DNA of 64,000 nt. Origin: Oscillospiraceae bacterium (GTDB lineage Bacteria; Bacillota; Clostridia; Oscillospirales; Ruminococcaceae). The DNA lies in the NCBI GenBank assembly GCA_003512525.1, contig DOQG01000071.1, positions 3,033 to 67,032 of the forward strand. Reading direction: 5' to 3'. The translations under genes were made by a program, and so were the position numbers. Every line of letters begins with the position of its first letter. Positions within the stretch are counted from its first letter, which is position 1. This document shows, in pieces, positions 55,221 through 64,000 of this stretch. Under the pieces are notes generated by a model that had not been told where the DNA came from, did not search any database, and worked only from the letters and a program-made list of their open reading frames with translations.

Positions 55221-57059
55221 TTAAGTGTTCTGCTTTCTTCTCTTAGCATCTTCCTTGGCACGAAGGTCATTGTCGAGAATTTTCTTTCTGATACGGATCG
55301 TCTTGGGCGTTACCTCGACAAGCTCATCATCGTTTATAAATTCAAGGCTTTCTTCAAGACTCATTCTCTTGTAGGGGATAAGTCTTAATGCGTCATCACT
55401 GCCGCTGGCTCTTGTATTTGTCAGGTGCTTTTTCTTGCAGACGTTGACATTGATATCGCCTGCCTTGGGAGATACGCCGACAACCATACCTTCGTATACG
55501 GGAACACCTGCATCAATGAACAAAGTACCTCTTTCCTGAGCATTGAACAGACCGTAAGCCATAGCTGTACCTGACTCAAACGCAACAAGTGAACCGACTG
55601 TTCTGGTGGGGATTTCACCCATATAAGGACGGTAGCTGTCGAAAACGGTATTCAATACACCCTCACCTTTTGTATCTGTCATAAACTCGCTTCTGTAGCC
55701 GAACAGACCTCTTGAGGGGATAAGGAACTCAATTCTGGTTCTGCTACCTACAGGTTGCATATGAACAAGCTCAGCTTTTCTTACGCCCATTTTTTCCATA
55801 ACAGAGCCGACACAGCTATCGGGCACGTCAATAAGCAGACGTTCGATAGGTTCACATCTTACGCCGTCAATTTCTTTGAAAAGTACACGAGGAGTACTTA
55901 CCGAAAGCTCATAGCCCTCACGGCGCATTGTTTCAATTAAGATCGACAGATGCATTTCGCCTCTGCCGGCAACGTTATAAGCATCTGAGTTTTCACTGTC
56001 GGTAACTCTGAGCGAAACGTCCTTTAAAAGCTCCTTGTGAAGACGTTCTCTTATCTGACGAGAGGTTACAAATTTTCCCTCTCGACCGGCAAAGGGGCTG
56101 TCGTTTACCGAGAAAGTCATTTCTACTGTAGGCTCGCTTATCTTTACGAAGGGGAGAGGCTCGGGGTTGTTTACAGAGCAGATAGTCTGTCCGATTGTGA
56201 TACCCTCGATACCTGATAAGCATACGATATCGCCTATCGTAGCCTCAGTCACAGGAACCTTGTTCATACCCTCAAAAGTGTAAAGGCTTACTACCTTTGA
56301 CTTGAAGGGCTTGTGCGAACCGTTGTAATCGCACACCATAACTTCCTGGTTCTGTTTTATTGTACCTCTTTCAATTCTGCCGACTGCAATTCTGCCTACA
56401 TAGTCATTGTAGTCGATGGAAGAAACGAGCAGCTGCAAATCACCGTCCGGATCACCCTCGGGGCAGGGAATATGCTCAATTATCTTGTCAAACAGCGGCT
56501 TAAAATTTTCTCCCATAACATCGGGTGAGTATGAAGCGACACCGTTTCTGCCGGAGCAGAAGATAACGGGGCTGTCGAGCTGTTCATCTGATGCATCAAG
56601 GTCGAGCAGAAGTTCAAGAACTTCATCTACTACTTCCTTATTTCTGGCATCGGGGCGGTCTGTCTTGTTAACTACAACAATAACCTTAAGACCCAAGTCA
56701 AGTGCTTTCTGAAGGACAAATCTTGTCTGAGGCATTGTACCCTCAAAGCTGTCAACAAGGAGCAGTACGCCGTTTACCATCTTTAATATACGTTCCACTT
56801 CGCCTGAAAAATCTGCGTGTCCGGGAGTGTCAACGATGTTGATCTTAACACCGTTATAGTGTGCGGCGGCATTTTTTGCAAGGATCGTGATACCACGCTC
56901 TCTTTCAAGTGCGTTGCTGTCCATTACGCGGTCTTCTACTTCCTGATTGTCACGGAATACGCCGCCTTGCTTCAGCATTTCATCGACCAGTGTTGTCTTG
57001 CCGTGGTCAACGTGTGCGATTATAGCTATATTTCTTAAATCTTCTCTTTTCAACGTCAA
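55221..57059 (-). CDS. typA: Translational GTPase TypA/BipA
   Basis: 612 residues. G1 [10 protein letters not shown]2 with R-G-I-T-I, G3 D-T-P-G-H, G4 N-K-T-D-R, then EF-G-like beta-barrel and alpha/beta domains and the TypA-specific C-terminus (R-A-S-G-S-D-D-A). Ribosome-associated; important at low temperature and under stress. Confidence 0.97.
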   Translation of the reverse strand: MTLKREDLRNIAIIAHVDHGKTTLVDEMLKQGGVFRDNQEVEDRVMDSNALERERGITILAKNAAAHYNGVKINIVDTPGHADFSGEVERILKMVNGVLLLVDSFEGTMPQTRFVLQKALDLGLKVIVVVNKTDRPDARNKEVVDEVLELLLDLDASDEQLDSPVIFCSGRNGVASYSPDVMGENFKPLFDKIIEHIPCPEGDPDGDLQLLVSSIDYNDYVGRIAVGRIERGTIKQNQEVMVCDYNGSHKPFKSKVVSLYTFEGMNKVPVTEATIGDIVCLSGIEGITIGQTICSVNNPEPLPFVKISEPTVEMTFSVNDSPFAGREGKFVTSRQIRERLHKELLKDVSLRVTDSENSDAYNVAGRGEMHLSILIETMRREGYELSVSTPRVLFKEIDGVRCEPIERLLIDVPDSCVGSVMEKMGVRKAELVHMQPVGSRTRIEFLIPSRGLFGYRSEFMTDTKGEGVLNTVFDSYRPYMGEIPTRTVGSLVAFESGTAMAYGLFNAQERGTLFIDAGVPVYEGMVVGVSPKAGDINVNVCKKKHLTNTRASGSDDALRLIPYKRMSLEESLEFINDDELVEVTPKTIRIRKKILDNDLRAKEDAKRRKQNT

Positions 57060-57183
57060 GTCTCCTTCTTCGCATAAATTCTGTCTTTATCCTTATAATT
57101 ATACTCATTTTCTTCGATTTTTACTAGATTATATTTAGATAATTTTGCACAAGTGATAAAAGTTTCGCTTGTCTATTTTTCAC

Positions 57184-57215
57184 AAAAAAATCGGGAGTCC
57201 CCGCAGGGACTCCCG
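57184..57215 (-). terminator. Terminator of the Cys-rich peptide gene
   Basis: CGGGAGTCC (57192-57200)/GGACTCCCG (57207-57215), 6-base loop; on the - strand seven Ts follow. Confidence 0.9.
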
Positions 57216-57230
57216 GTTGAGTTGGCGTTA

Positions 57231-57374
57231 TCAGCAGCCGCATCCTCCGCAGTTATTGCCGCAACCGCCGCCGCAGCCGCAGTCGTTATTGCCGCAGCCG
57301 CCGCTGTTACCACAGCAGGCAAATAAGAGAATGAGAATAATGATCCACCAGCAAGAGTTGTTTGAACAGAACAT
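57231..57374 (-). CDS. Cys/Gly-rich membrane peptide ('chorion class high-cysteine HCB' type)
   Basis: 47 residues, found by translating the - strand from ATG 57374 (GGAGGAAAC RBS). M-F-C-S-N-N-S-C-W-W, then a hydrophobic stretch I-I-I-L-I-L-L-F-A, then C-C-G-N and a tail of GGCG/NNCG repeats ending C-G-G-C-G-C. It has 11 Cys in 47 residues. Peptides of this layout are commonly annotated as 'chorion class high-cysteine HCB protein 13' in clostridia; they are probably spore- or membrane-associated or metal-binding, but the role is unknown. It has its own terminator. Longer frames through the same bases are shadows. Confidence 0.75.
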   Translation of the reverse strand: MFCSNNSCWWIIILILLFACCGNSGGCGNNDCGCGGGCGNNCGGCGC

Positions 57375-57534
57375 AATATGTTTCCTCCGTTTAGTATTTG
57401 AGCATAGCCGTTTGAGCGTTGCTCATAGTACATAATATGCCGTTGGTTAAAATGTGTTACTGCTTTTTACTTGTCCGCTGTGATTAAAGAGTAAAAATCT
57501 GCCTATAATTGTATATGAGAAAGGCGGTCATATT

Positions 57535-59940
57535 ATGGTATTCAACGGTTTTACAGATAAAGCTAACGATGCACTTACCTGCGCTCTGACCGGTGCTATG
57601 AGTATGGGGCATACCTATGTCGGCAGTGAGCATATTCTGTACGGATTATGTGCTTGTAAGGGCGGGGTGGCATCTATGGTACTTGAACAGAGCGGTGTAA
57701 CTTGCGCCGCCGTTATTTCGCGCATAAACTCGCTTATCGGAAAAGGTCTGCCGACAACGCTGGATGTATCGGATTTTACGCCGAGGAGTAAGCGTATACT
57801 TGAAGAGTCTGTGTTGATAGCAAGAAATTCGGGCAGGAATGTTGCAGGCACAGAGCATATTCTGCGTGCAATAATGCGTGACAGTGAATGCTATGCCTCT
57901 GTGTTTCTGCGTGAGATGGGGCTTGACTGCGAAACTGTTATTAACAGGTGTGCAGATCCGCTTAAGAAAACCACACAAGTAAAAAGCACAGATACCAAGA
58001 ACAGCAAAGAATTGTCTTCCACTCTTGCAAAGTACGGCAGAGATCTTACGGCGGCGGCACGCAAAGGTAAGCTTGATCCTTGCCTTTGCCGCAAAAAGGA
58101 AACAGGTAGGGTTATCGAGATACTTCTCAGGCGCACAAAGAATAACCCGTGTCTGGTAGGTGAGCCGGGTGTAGGAAAAACGGCTATCGCAGAGGGGCTT
58201 GCAATAAGGATCGCAGAGGGTAAAGTTCCTGACGAACTTCAGACAAAGCGCATATATATGCTTGATATAACAGCGATGCTAGCCGGTGCAAAATATCGCG
58301 GAGATTTTGAAGAGCGGTTGAAAGCCGTATTTGATGAGATAATAAATGACGGCAATATTATAGTGTTCATTGATGAAATTCACAATATCGTCGGTGCAGG
58401 TGCGGCTGAGGGTGCTATAGATGCGGCAAACATACTTAAGCCTATGCTTGCAAGGGGAGAAGTAAGGCTTATCGGAGCTACCACTAATTCAGAGTACAGG
58501 AGATATATTGAAAAGGACGCGGCACTTGAACGTCGTTTGCAACCTGTAAGTGTATCGGAGCCTGATGTGAACGAAACAATAACTATCCTGAATGGGCTTA
58601 AAGGACGTTATGAGAGTTATCATAGGGTAAAAATTACCGACGGGGCGATAAAAGCGGCTGTTGAGCTTTCGGTACGGTATATAAACGATCGTTTCCTGCC
58701 CGATAAAGCGATTGATCTTATAGATGAAGCTTCGGCAAAAGTGAGAGCTTCACAAACAATAAAAGGAGAAACGGCAAATCGGAATAACAGATTAAAAGAG
58801 CTGTCTGAGAGAAAAATAAAAGCAATAAATGATAAGGATTTTGCACTTGCGTTAAGACTCCGTGAAGAGGAAAGGGCAGTTGCGGCAGGTGTACAGGCTG
58901 ACAGCCCGTTCGCTATATTGACAGAGAAAGATATAGCCGATGTTGTGACAAGTTATACAGGTATACCTTTAGACTATGATGGCGACAACGCTAAAAAGCT
59001 TGTTGAGCTTGAAAGAATACTGTCAGAAAGGATAACAGGTCAGACTGAGGCGATATCAGCTGTTGCAAATGCCGTAAGAAGAGGTCGCTCCGGGCTTTCC
59101 GATGAACATCGTCCTATAGGCTCATTTATTTTCCTTGGTACAAGCGGAGTAGGCAAGACTAAGTGCTGTAAGGAGCTGGCGGGAGCTTTATTCGGTGATG
59201 AAAAGGCTTTGATACGTTTTGATATGTCAGAGTACAGCGAAAAGCACTCAGTATCAAAGCTTATAGGTGCTCCTGCGGGATATGTGGGGTATGAGGACGG
59301 AGGAAAGCTGATTGACAGAGTAAGAGGCAAGCCCTACAGCGTTGTATTATTTGATGAAATAGAAAAAGCCCATCCCGATATATTTGATATTTTGTTACAG
59401 GTGCTTGATGACGGACATCTGACCGACTCTGCAGGAAGAACGGCGGATTTCACAAACACGGTTATTATAATGACAGGAAATATAGGAAGCAGACTTATAA
59501 GCGGAGGCAAAAACAAGTTAGGCTTCTGCACTCAGCAAAGACAAACAGTAATATCAGAGCTAATAAGAAATGAACTTAAGGAATATTTCCGACCTGAATT
59601 TCTAAGCAGGGTAGACGAAGTTATAGTATTCAATGAGCTTGGTATGAACGATTTTAAGCAGATATGCGGCAATATGCTTGCAAAGCTCGCAAAGAGGTGT
59701 AGTCGGCAGGGAGTGTCGCTGTCGTGGAGTGAGCGTTTGTCAGACAGAATATGCGCTGATGCGGAAAAAATGCATGAAGGTGCGCGACCTATAGCAAAGC
59801 TGATCGATAAGAATGTTATGGACCGTATATCCGACGGTATAATAAAAGGTGAATTTTCAGACGGCGATGAAATATATGCCGATATTTCGGATAGCGGCAA
59901 TTATACTGTGAGAAAAATGTGCGCGGATAAGCTGGGATAA
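57535..59940 (+). CDS. clpC: ClpC-type ATP-dependent Clp protease ATP-binding subunit
   Basis: 801 residues. Clp N repeat domain (1-150), AAA-1 with Walker A G-E-P-G-V-G-K-T near residue 207, a short UVR-like linker ([10 protein letters not shown]) rather than the long ClpB M-domain, and AAA-2 with G-T-S-G-V-G-K-T near residue 538. A ClpP-docking loop L-G-F near residue 660 supports a protease partner rather than a ClpB disaggregase. ClpB is thus unlikely. A TATAAT at 57504-57509 could be the -10 but has no good -35. Confidence 0.9.
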   Translation: MVFNGFTDKANDALTCALTGAMSMGHTYVGSEHILYGLCACKGGVASMVLEQSGVTCAAVISRINSLIGKGLPTTLDVSDFTPRSKRILEESVLIARNSGRNVAGTEHILRAIMRDSECYASVFLREMGLDCETVINRCADPLKKTTQVKSTDTKNSKELSSTLAKYGRDLTAAARKGKLDPCLCRKKETGRVIEILLRRTKNNPCLVGEPGVGKTAIAEGLAIRIAEGKVPDELQTKRIYMLDITAMLAGAKYRGDFEERLKAVFDEIINDGNIIVFIDEIHNIVGAGAAEGAIDAANILKPMLARGEVRLIGATTNSEYRRYIEKDAALERRLQPVSVSEPDVNETITILNGLKGRYESYHRVKITDGAIKAAVELSVRYINDRFLPDKAIDLIDEASAKVRASQTIKGETANRNNRLKELSERKIKAINDKDFALALRLREEERAVAAGVQADSPFAILTEKDIADVVTSYTGIPLDYDGDNAKKLVELERILSERITGQTEAISAVANAVRRGRSGLSDEHRPIGSFIFLGTSGVGKTKCCKELAGALFGDEKALIRFDMSEYSEKHSVSKLIGAPAGYVGYEDGGKLIDRVRGKPYSVVLFDEIEKAHPDIFDILLQVLDDGHLTDSAGRTADFTNTVIIMTGNIGSRLISGGKNKLGFCTQQRQTVISELIRNELKEYFRPEFLSRVDEVIVFNELGMNDFKQICGNMLAKLAKRCSRQGVSLSWSERLSDRICADAEKMHEGARPIAKLIDKNVMDRISDGIIKGEFSDGDEIYADISDSGNYTVRKMCADKLG

Positions 59941-60270
59941 TCGGATATAAGAATGCGCTGAAAAGCTAAATTTGAAGAGCTTGTTTGACAGTGCCCGGGT
60001 TAGTGCCGCCGGTCTGAGCATTGACGCTTGCAGTCAGCCGCATAAGGTCACTGCCGGGGACGCATAAAAACAGCCACACAGTGCCGTTGCGCGATGCAAC
60101 GGTTCTGTGTGGCTGTTGACCTGTACAGTGCTTCGCTTCAGAAGCAAGTACACTTGATCCAAATGAACTTGCGTATATGCAAAACCGACAGAGCAGGGAA
60201 TAGTGACACTGCATTTTGGAGTTTTATCTGTTTTTCTGCAGTTTATATAATGTGTCACAGCTATGTATTT
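59941..60270. other. Intergenic region with strong hairpin and possible protein remnant
   Basis: 330 bases between convergent genes. Besides the terminator below it holds an imperfect GTAC-GTGCTTC/GAAGC-GTAC hairpin. On the - strand a short frame downstream of the terminator (about 60063-59966) reads protein-like ending V-N-A-Q-T-G-G-T-N-P-G-T, but has no start or RBS and may be a remnant. Confidence 0.4.
60062..60117 (-). terminator. Long terminator hairpin of the giant gene
   Basis: Arms AACAGCCACACAG (60069-60081)/CTGTGTGGCTGTT (60105-60117) enclose CCGTTGC (60084-60090)/GCAACGG (60096-60102): 20 bp with one 2-base internal loop. On the - strand TTTTT follows. Confidence 0.85.
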
Positions 60271-63200
60271 TTACATTGCAGGTACAGCTTCTGTAGAAAA
60301 ATACTGCTGTACATCTTCGTCATTGCTAAAGTCCTCAAAGCCTTTTGCTATATCTTCTTCAGATGGCGATGCGATATAATTGCGGAGCATACATATCTCT
60401 TCAACCATAGGAGTGAGTTTATTACGGCAGAAGACCTTTCTGTCACTTGACTGGAATATGTCGCGCAGACCGCTGTCTGTCAACAGATCAGAGCCTCTGA
60501 GGTCATCTATCACCAGATTTAGTTCATCTTCTGCAAGCATATACTCTTCTGCCAGCATTCCCAGTTCACCGTTCAGAATTTCCAGCATTTTATCGCCATC
60601 ATTCTCAATAAATACATCTAATGTGCATTTTACAGCCTTGCTTGCAACAGAAGACGCAACAGCCGAACCGATAAAGCCGCCGATAAACGTACCAACAACA
60701 GGAATTACCGAACCACAGGCTGCGCCGACCGCAAATCCTGCACTGCCTGCCGCAACGCTTGCAGTGGTTACGGCGACATTCTTAAATAATTGTTCTTTGG
60801 ATATTCTGCCGCTTATTATACGCAATATATCTGCCGATGATAAGACAGCAATAGTTACCGCACCGGTCACTACACTTCCCTTCAAAAAGTTTTTAGCTTC
60901 TGATGCAGATGCCGCAGTGCCTGTACTTTTACTGACTACTTTTTGTAGTGATTTTGAATTTGCCATCTTATTTAACATATGACTATTCTCAAGTGCATTT
61001 ACTACCGGCGTAGCTTTAAGCAATTGGCTTGAAATCATTGTAATAGCAAATGTAGTTCCGAAAGCTTTAGCTGTAGCCCGGAGTGTGGACTTTACCGCTT
61101 CTTCATTATCTGCACCGTTTATCTTAGATACGCTGAATGTAACTATAGCTGAAATCATCGCACCTCTCGTAGCTGTCACGATGCCGAGCTTTGCATCGAC
61201 TTTCAAAGACTCTATAGTTCCGAATTTACCTATGTTTTCCACTTGCTTGTTTGAGTATTTACTTGCTTGAGTATATTTATTTGCGTATTCTTCTCCTTTA
61301 TTATCTATAACCATTTTCCGGTATTCATCATACGTGTCTGAAGTAGTTTCAATTACCATCGGTTTGCCGTTTTCACCAACATATATTGGATTTCCGTTTT
61401 TATCAAACGTATGATTATATAGCATTTTAGCATCTCTATAGCATTTAGACTGAATTTCGGTCTGTTTAAAAAGACCTACAACTCGATCTGCTCCACCTTT
61501 TACGTTATCTCCGCCTTTCCATGATGCGGCTTTGAAGTGGAACAAATCTTCAACATGATTTGCATATTCAAACGCGTGTCCGTGACCTTGAACCTGTCTG
61601 AATTTTGTAAAGTTCATAAATATCGAACCAACGTTGGACTGATTTAAAGACACCTGAGCAGATGATATAAGATTTCTTTCTAGACCTGCATATTTACGTT
61701 TTAATTTCTTTATCCTGTCTTCGGGAAGATTTTTAGATTCTTCTATAGGATAATTAAAAACATACGAATTAAGACCTATTCCGTTAATACAGTTTTCATC
61801 AAGCTCTTTTGTTTCGCTGATATACAGATCATCATCTTCGCTTTCATCAGCATAAACCTTACTCATTGTCCTGAGCGAATTGAGATACTTCTTTGTATAA
61901 TCACGCCAGTTTTCAGAATAATAATCTCCGCCGAGAGCCGCCTTTGCGTACAGTTCGTTGGCGTGCATAATATCCTTTTTTACTCCCAGTCCGAACTGAT
62001 ACATTACGGCAAGATCGCGCAGTGCGTCTACCATACCTCTCTCGGCAGCCTCTTTCATATAGTAGACAGCCTGTTCACAGTTTTTATCCTTATAGAACAG
62101 CATGAGAGCATAATAATAACAGCCTATAGAATAGTTGGGCTCTGATTTATTTATCTGCTTGATTTTTTCAAGGTAGTACAGTGCTTTTTCAACATCGGCT
62201 TCTACCCATTCACCTGTAAAATAAAGAATACCGAGATTTATACCCGCAGCCGCATATCCCTGTCTATCAGCCAGTTCATGCAACCAGTCAATGCCTGTCT
62301 GTGCTTTTTCGTTATAATCTTTATTTTCGATATAAAGCATCGATAACAAGTATTTCGCCTGGCAGTCAACATCTTTAACAGATGTAAGCAATTCATGTGC
62401 CTTTCTGATATTTTTATCACAACCATATCCGTAAAGATAGCAAATTCCGAGATTAACCTTAAGGCTGACAGGTATTTTATCGTATTCTACAGTGTCATAT
62501 ATACGTTTGTAAATGCCAAACGCTTTTTTATGTTCGGTATGTTCTCTGTTTATACCAAGGAAACACATATTTCCGAGTGCCGTTTCCGCAAGAAGATCTC
62601 CAAGTTCGGCAGCTGTCTTGAAGTTTTCTTCGGCGATCTCCGTATTGCGCGGTATTCCTTCACCGTTATAATATATCTCACCGATGATACGATAAGCTTC
62701 GGCGCTCTGCACCTGCCCGAGTAAATCCAGTGAAAACATGATATTGAATGGCATTCCCATACCGGTTCTGGCGCGTTGAGCAAGCTGAATAGCAGCTTTG
62801 TGATTTCCCAGTTTTGCCTGTTCAATGAGAAAATCATTGCTAAAAGAAGTCAAATCGGTATATGCAAGGCTGAGCATTTTATAGTAGTCATATTCATCAT
62901 CGTGTTCATACATTCCGGGATTGGAAAGATAAGAAGCGTAGAACGCCATTACTTCATCAATGAACTGTTTTAACTTGTTTGCCTTTACAGCCTTTCCTTT
63001 AATGGCAAATCTGCTTCCGTTTATCAGTTTTACGTTGATAACATCGCCGGTCACCGACAGACTGTCAATATCAGAGAAATATACCGCAGTCTGATGATTG
63101 CCGGAGTTGGAATAAATGCCCCATATAGTTACTATAATCCCGTTTTTGGCATTTCCGAAAAAAGTAGTATCGGAGAAAAGAATACACTGCCACGGAATGA

Positions 63201-64000
63201 TACTCTTGGCATAGTTGTTTTTTGCAATTGTAAATTGCTTGACCGGCATCTCACCCCTGAAATACACTTTACTGCCTTTTGCAAGACGTATTCTGTACTT
63301 AGACGCAATACTGTCAATGTTATTTATGAAATTGTTGGAAATTCTTATTTGCGGTCTGAGTCCGTGCTTTTCGACCAGCAACAGCATATAATGTAACAAT
63401 TCATAAAGTACACGGTCGTTATCGTCCTCGCCCATAACGGTGAAATTCTCTGAACACAGAGGATAATAAATACCATTAAGCATTTCTACCGTTACAGTAT
63501 CAGAACTTTTATCTATGGTCACGTTTCTCATCATTTTAAAGTCGATAGAAAACTTTTCGTCACCTTTTCGTAGGAAAAAGAAATCGGGAGAGATAAGTAT
63601 ACCTTCTTTGCAAGAACCGAATAGCGTTGTATCCACAAATCCGACTACTTTCATCGCAGGTAATCCCGGAGCCATATATCTAAGTGCGCTCATCAGCTTT
63701 TTTGGCGGCAATTCATCTGTATACGCTGTGCTTAACGAAAAAGACGAAAGCCGATCTCTGATATAGGCAATATCGTCACCGGTACAACAAAAATCTATCA
63801 TTTTCGGCGTATTGCCGGAATAACTTGCTGTTCCCGCAGGAATGTCTGTCTTTATAGGTATATACTCAAAGCTGCATCGCGGGTGAAGATCGAGTACAGG
63901 TTGAGTCGCTGCAGGCGGATTGAATGGCATACCTTGCGCCTGTTCGGTTGTGTTCTGTACTGCACAAACAGGTTTTCCGCACTTGATACAGAATGCGTAT
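60271..64000 (-). CDS. Giant zinc-ribbon/PH-like/Sel1-repeat/glycine-zipper protein, 5' end outside window
   Basis: At least 1242 residues; the ATG at 63930 is internal because the frame stays open to the window edge and encodes Y-A-F-C-I-K-C-G-K-P-V, half of a zinc ribbon. Then two PH-like beta modules (about 100-185 and 230-345 from that ATG; each with F-G-x-x-K-x-G-I), Sel1-type repeats (about 380-710), a block G-H-G-H-A-F-E-Y-A-N-H...G-A-D-R-V-V...I-Q-S-K (about 800-900) resembling a PD-(D/E)XK-like QxK core, and a C-terminal half with glycine-zipper hydrophobic helices (G-S-A-G-F-A-V-G-A...G-G-F-I-G-S-A). No known function. A membrane-targeting effector or defence protein is an inference. 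Confidence 0.72.
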   Translation of the reverse strand, partial: YAFCIKCGKPVCAVQNTTEQAQGMPFNPPAATQPVLDLHPRCSFEYIPIKTDIPAGTASYSGNTPKMIDFCCTGDDIAYIRDRLSSFSLSTAYTDELPPKKLMSALRYMAPGLPAMKVVGFVDTTLFGSCKEGILISPDFFFLRKGDEKFSIDFKMMRNVTIDKSSDTVTVEMLNGIYYPLCSENFTVMGEDDNDRVLYELLHYMLLLVEKHGLRPQIRISNNFINNIDSIASKYRIRLAKGSKVYFRGEMPVKQFTIAKNNYAKSIIPWQCILFSDTTFFGNAKNGIIVTIWGIYSNSGNHQTAVYFSDIDSLSVTGDVINVKLINGSRFAIKGKAVKANKLKQFIDEVMAFYASYLSNPGMYEHDDEYDYYKMLSLAYTDLTSFSNDFLIEQAKLGNHKAAIQLAQRARTGMGMPFNIMFSLDLLGQVQSAEAYRIIGEIYYNGEGIPRNTEIAEENFKTAAELGDLLAETALGNMCFLGINREHTEHKKAFGIYKRIYDTVEYDKIPVSLKVNLGICYLYGYGCDKNIRKAHELLTSVKDVDCQAKYLLSMLYIENKDYNEKAQTGIDWLHELADRQGYAAAGINLGILYFTGEWVEADVEKALYYLEKIKQINKSEPNYSIGCYYYALMLFYKDKNCEQAVYYMKEAAERGMVDALRDLAVMYQFGLGVKKDIMHANELYAKAALGGDYYSENWRDYTKKYLNSLRTMSKVYADESEDDDLYISETKELDENCINGIGLNSYVFNYPIEESKNLPEDRIKKLKRKYAGLERNLISSAQVSLNQSNVGSIFMNFTKFRQVQGHGHAFEYANHVEDLFHFKAASWKGGDNVKGGADRVVGLFKQTEIQSKCYRDAKMLYNHTFDKNGNPIYVGENGKPMVIETTSDTYDEYRKMVIDNKGEEYANKYTQASKYSNKQVENIGKFGTIESLKVDAKLGIVTATRGAMISAIVTFSVSKINGADNEEAVKSTLRATAKAFGTTFAITMISSQLLKATPVVNALENSHMLNKMANSKSLQKVVSKSTGTAASASEAKNFLKGSVVTGAVTIAVLSSADILRIISGRISKEQLFKNVAVTTASVAAGSAGFAVGAACGSVIPVVGTFIGGFIGSAVASSVASKAVKCTLDVFIENDGDKMLEILNGELGMLAEEYMLAEDELNLVIDDLRGSDLLTDSGLRDIFQSSDRKVFCRNKLTPMVEEICMLRNYIASPSEEDIAKGFEDFSNDEDVQQYFSTEAVPAM

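Noticed and set aside
57173..57433. Ala-rich - strand frame and Pro/Gln-rich + strand frame over the Cys-rich peptide
   Set aside because: Both are other-frame readings of the Gly/Cys repeats; the 47-residue frame has the RBS and terminator.
57535..59940. ClpB disaggregase reading of the Clp ATPase
   Set aside because: The linker is short and UVR-like without the long M-domain coiled coil, and an LGF-type docking loop is present.

Overview
The window is a 64 kb piece of a low-to-moderate GC Firmicutes chromosome (class Clostridia, Oscillospiraceae/Ruminococcaceae type). It carries a complete spoIIIAA-AH sporulation operon, a chemotaxis receptor, a cytoplasmic GH26 mannanase-type enzyme, xylulokinase and two tandem lipid-anchored serpins. 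Tandem serpins of this kind ('siropins') are known from the gut bacterium [Eubacterium] siraeum, so that species or a close relative is my best guess; it is an inference, not a proof. No rRNA, tRNA or CRISPR array was seen.

Layout. 1-24 kb is core genome on the + strand: an M50 protease tail, the radical SAM pair TIGR03960/TIGR03936, rplS-lepB-rbgA-rnhB-yraN, thrC, a phosphoesterase, tig-clpP-clpX, rpsO-pnp, tepA-ylzJ, uppP, ftsK/spoIIIE, an SDR-GH26-lipoprotein cluster and aspS. 24-31 kb holds a chemotaxis receptor split by an apparent one-base frameshift, then the spoIIIA operon. 30.9-32.8 kb is accessory: a MITE-like element with 39-bp inverted ends, a tyrosine-recombinase remnant, and a two-gene TIR-domain/membrane-protein module that looks like a defence system, placed directly downstream of rplM-rpsI. 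34-42 kb holds a DNA glycosylase, an M20 dipeptidase, and a divergent two-gene operon of unusual large proteins (AMMECR1-like/(alpha/alpha)-barrel; fibronectin-CapA-double DUF6270-like). 42-46 kb: phosphofructokinase and the serpin pair on the - strand. 46-52 kb: xylB, transaldolase-like aldolase, glyA, prs, rarA. 52-57 kb: paired half-size TauE/SafE genes, a structured RNA candidate on the - strand, DUF1292, a gene-free 0.7-kb tract that looks like a large ornate noncoding RNA, a decayed gene, and typA. 57-64 kb: a 47-residue Cys/Gly-rich peptide, a ClpC-type ATPase, and a giant multidomain protein (zinc ribbon, PH-like, Sel1 repeats, possible nuclease-like block, glycine-zipper helices) whose start lies outside the window.

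How it fits together. Most of the window is housekeeping translation, RNA decay and proteolysis with clear sigma-A promoters (17-bp spacers, several with an extended TGn -10) and intrinsic terminators. The novelty candidates are the large structured RNA at about 54.0-54.75 kb, the TIR/membrane module, the giant protein at 60.3-64 kb, the CapA/DUF6270-like operon, and the RNase III-like hairpin before pnp. Where the expected start differs from the longest open frame, I used the ribosome binding site to choose it and say so.
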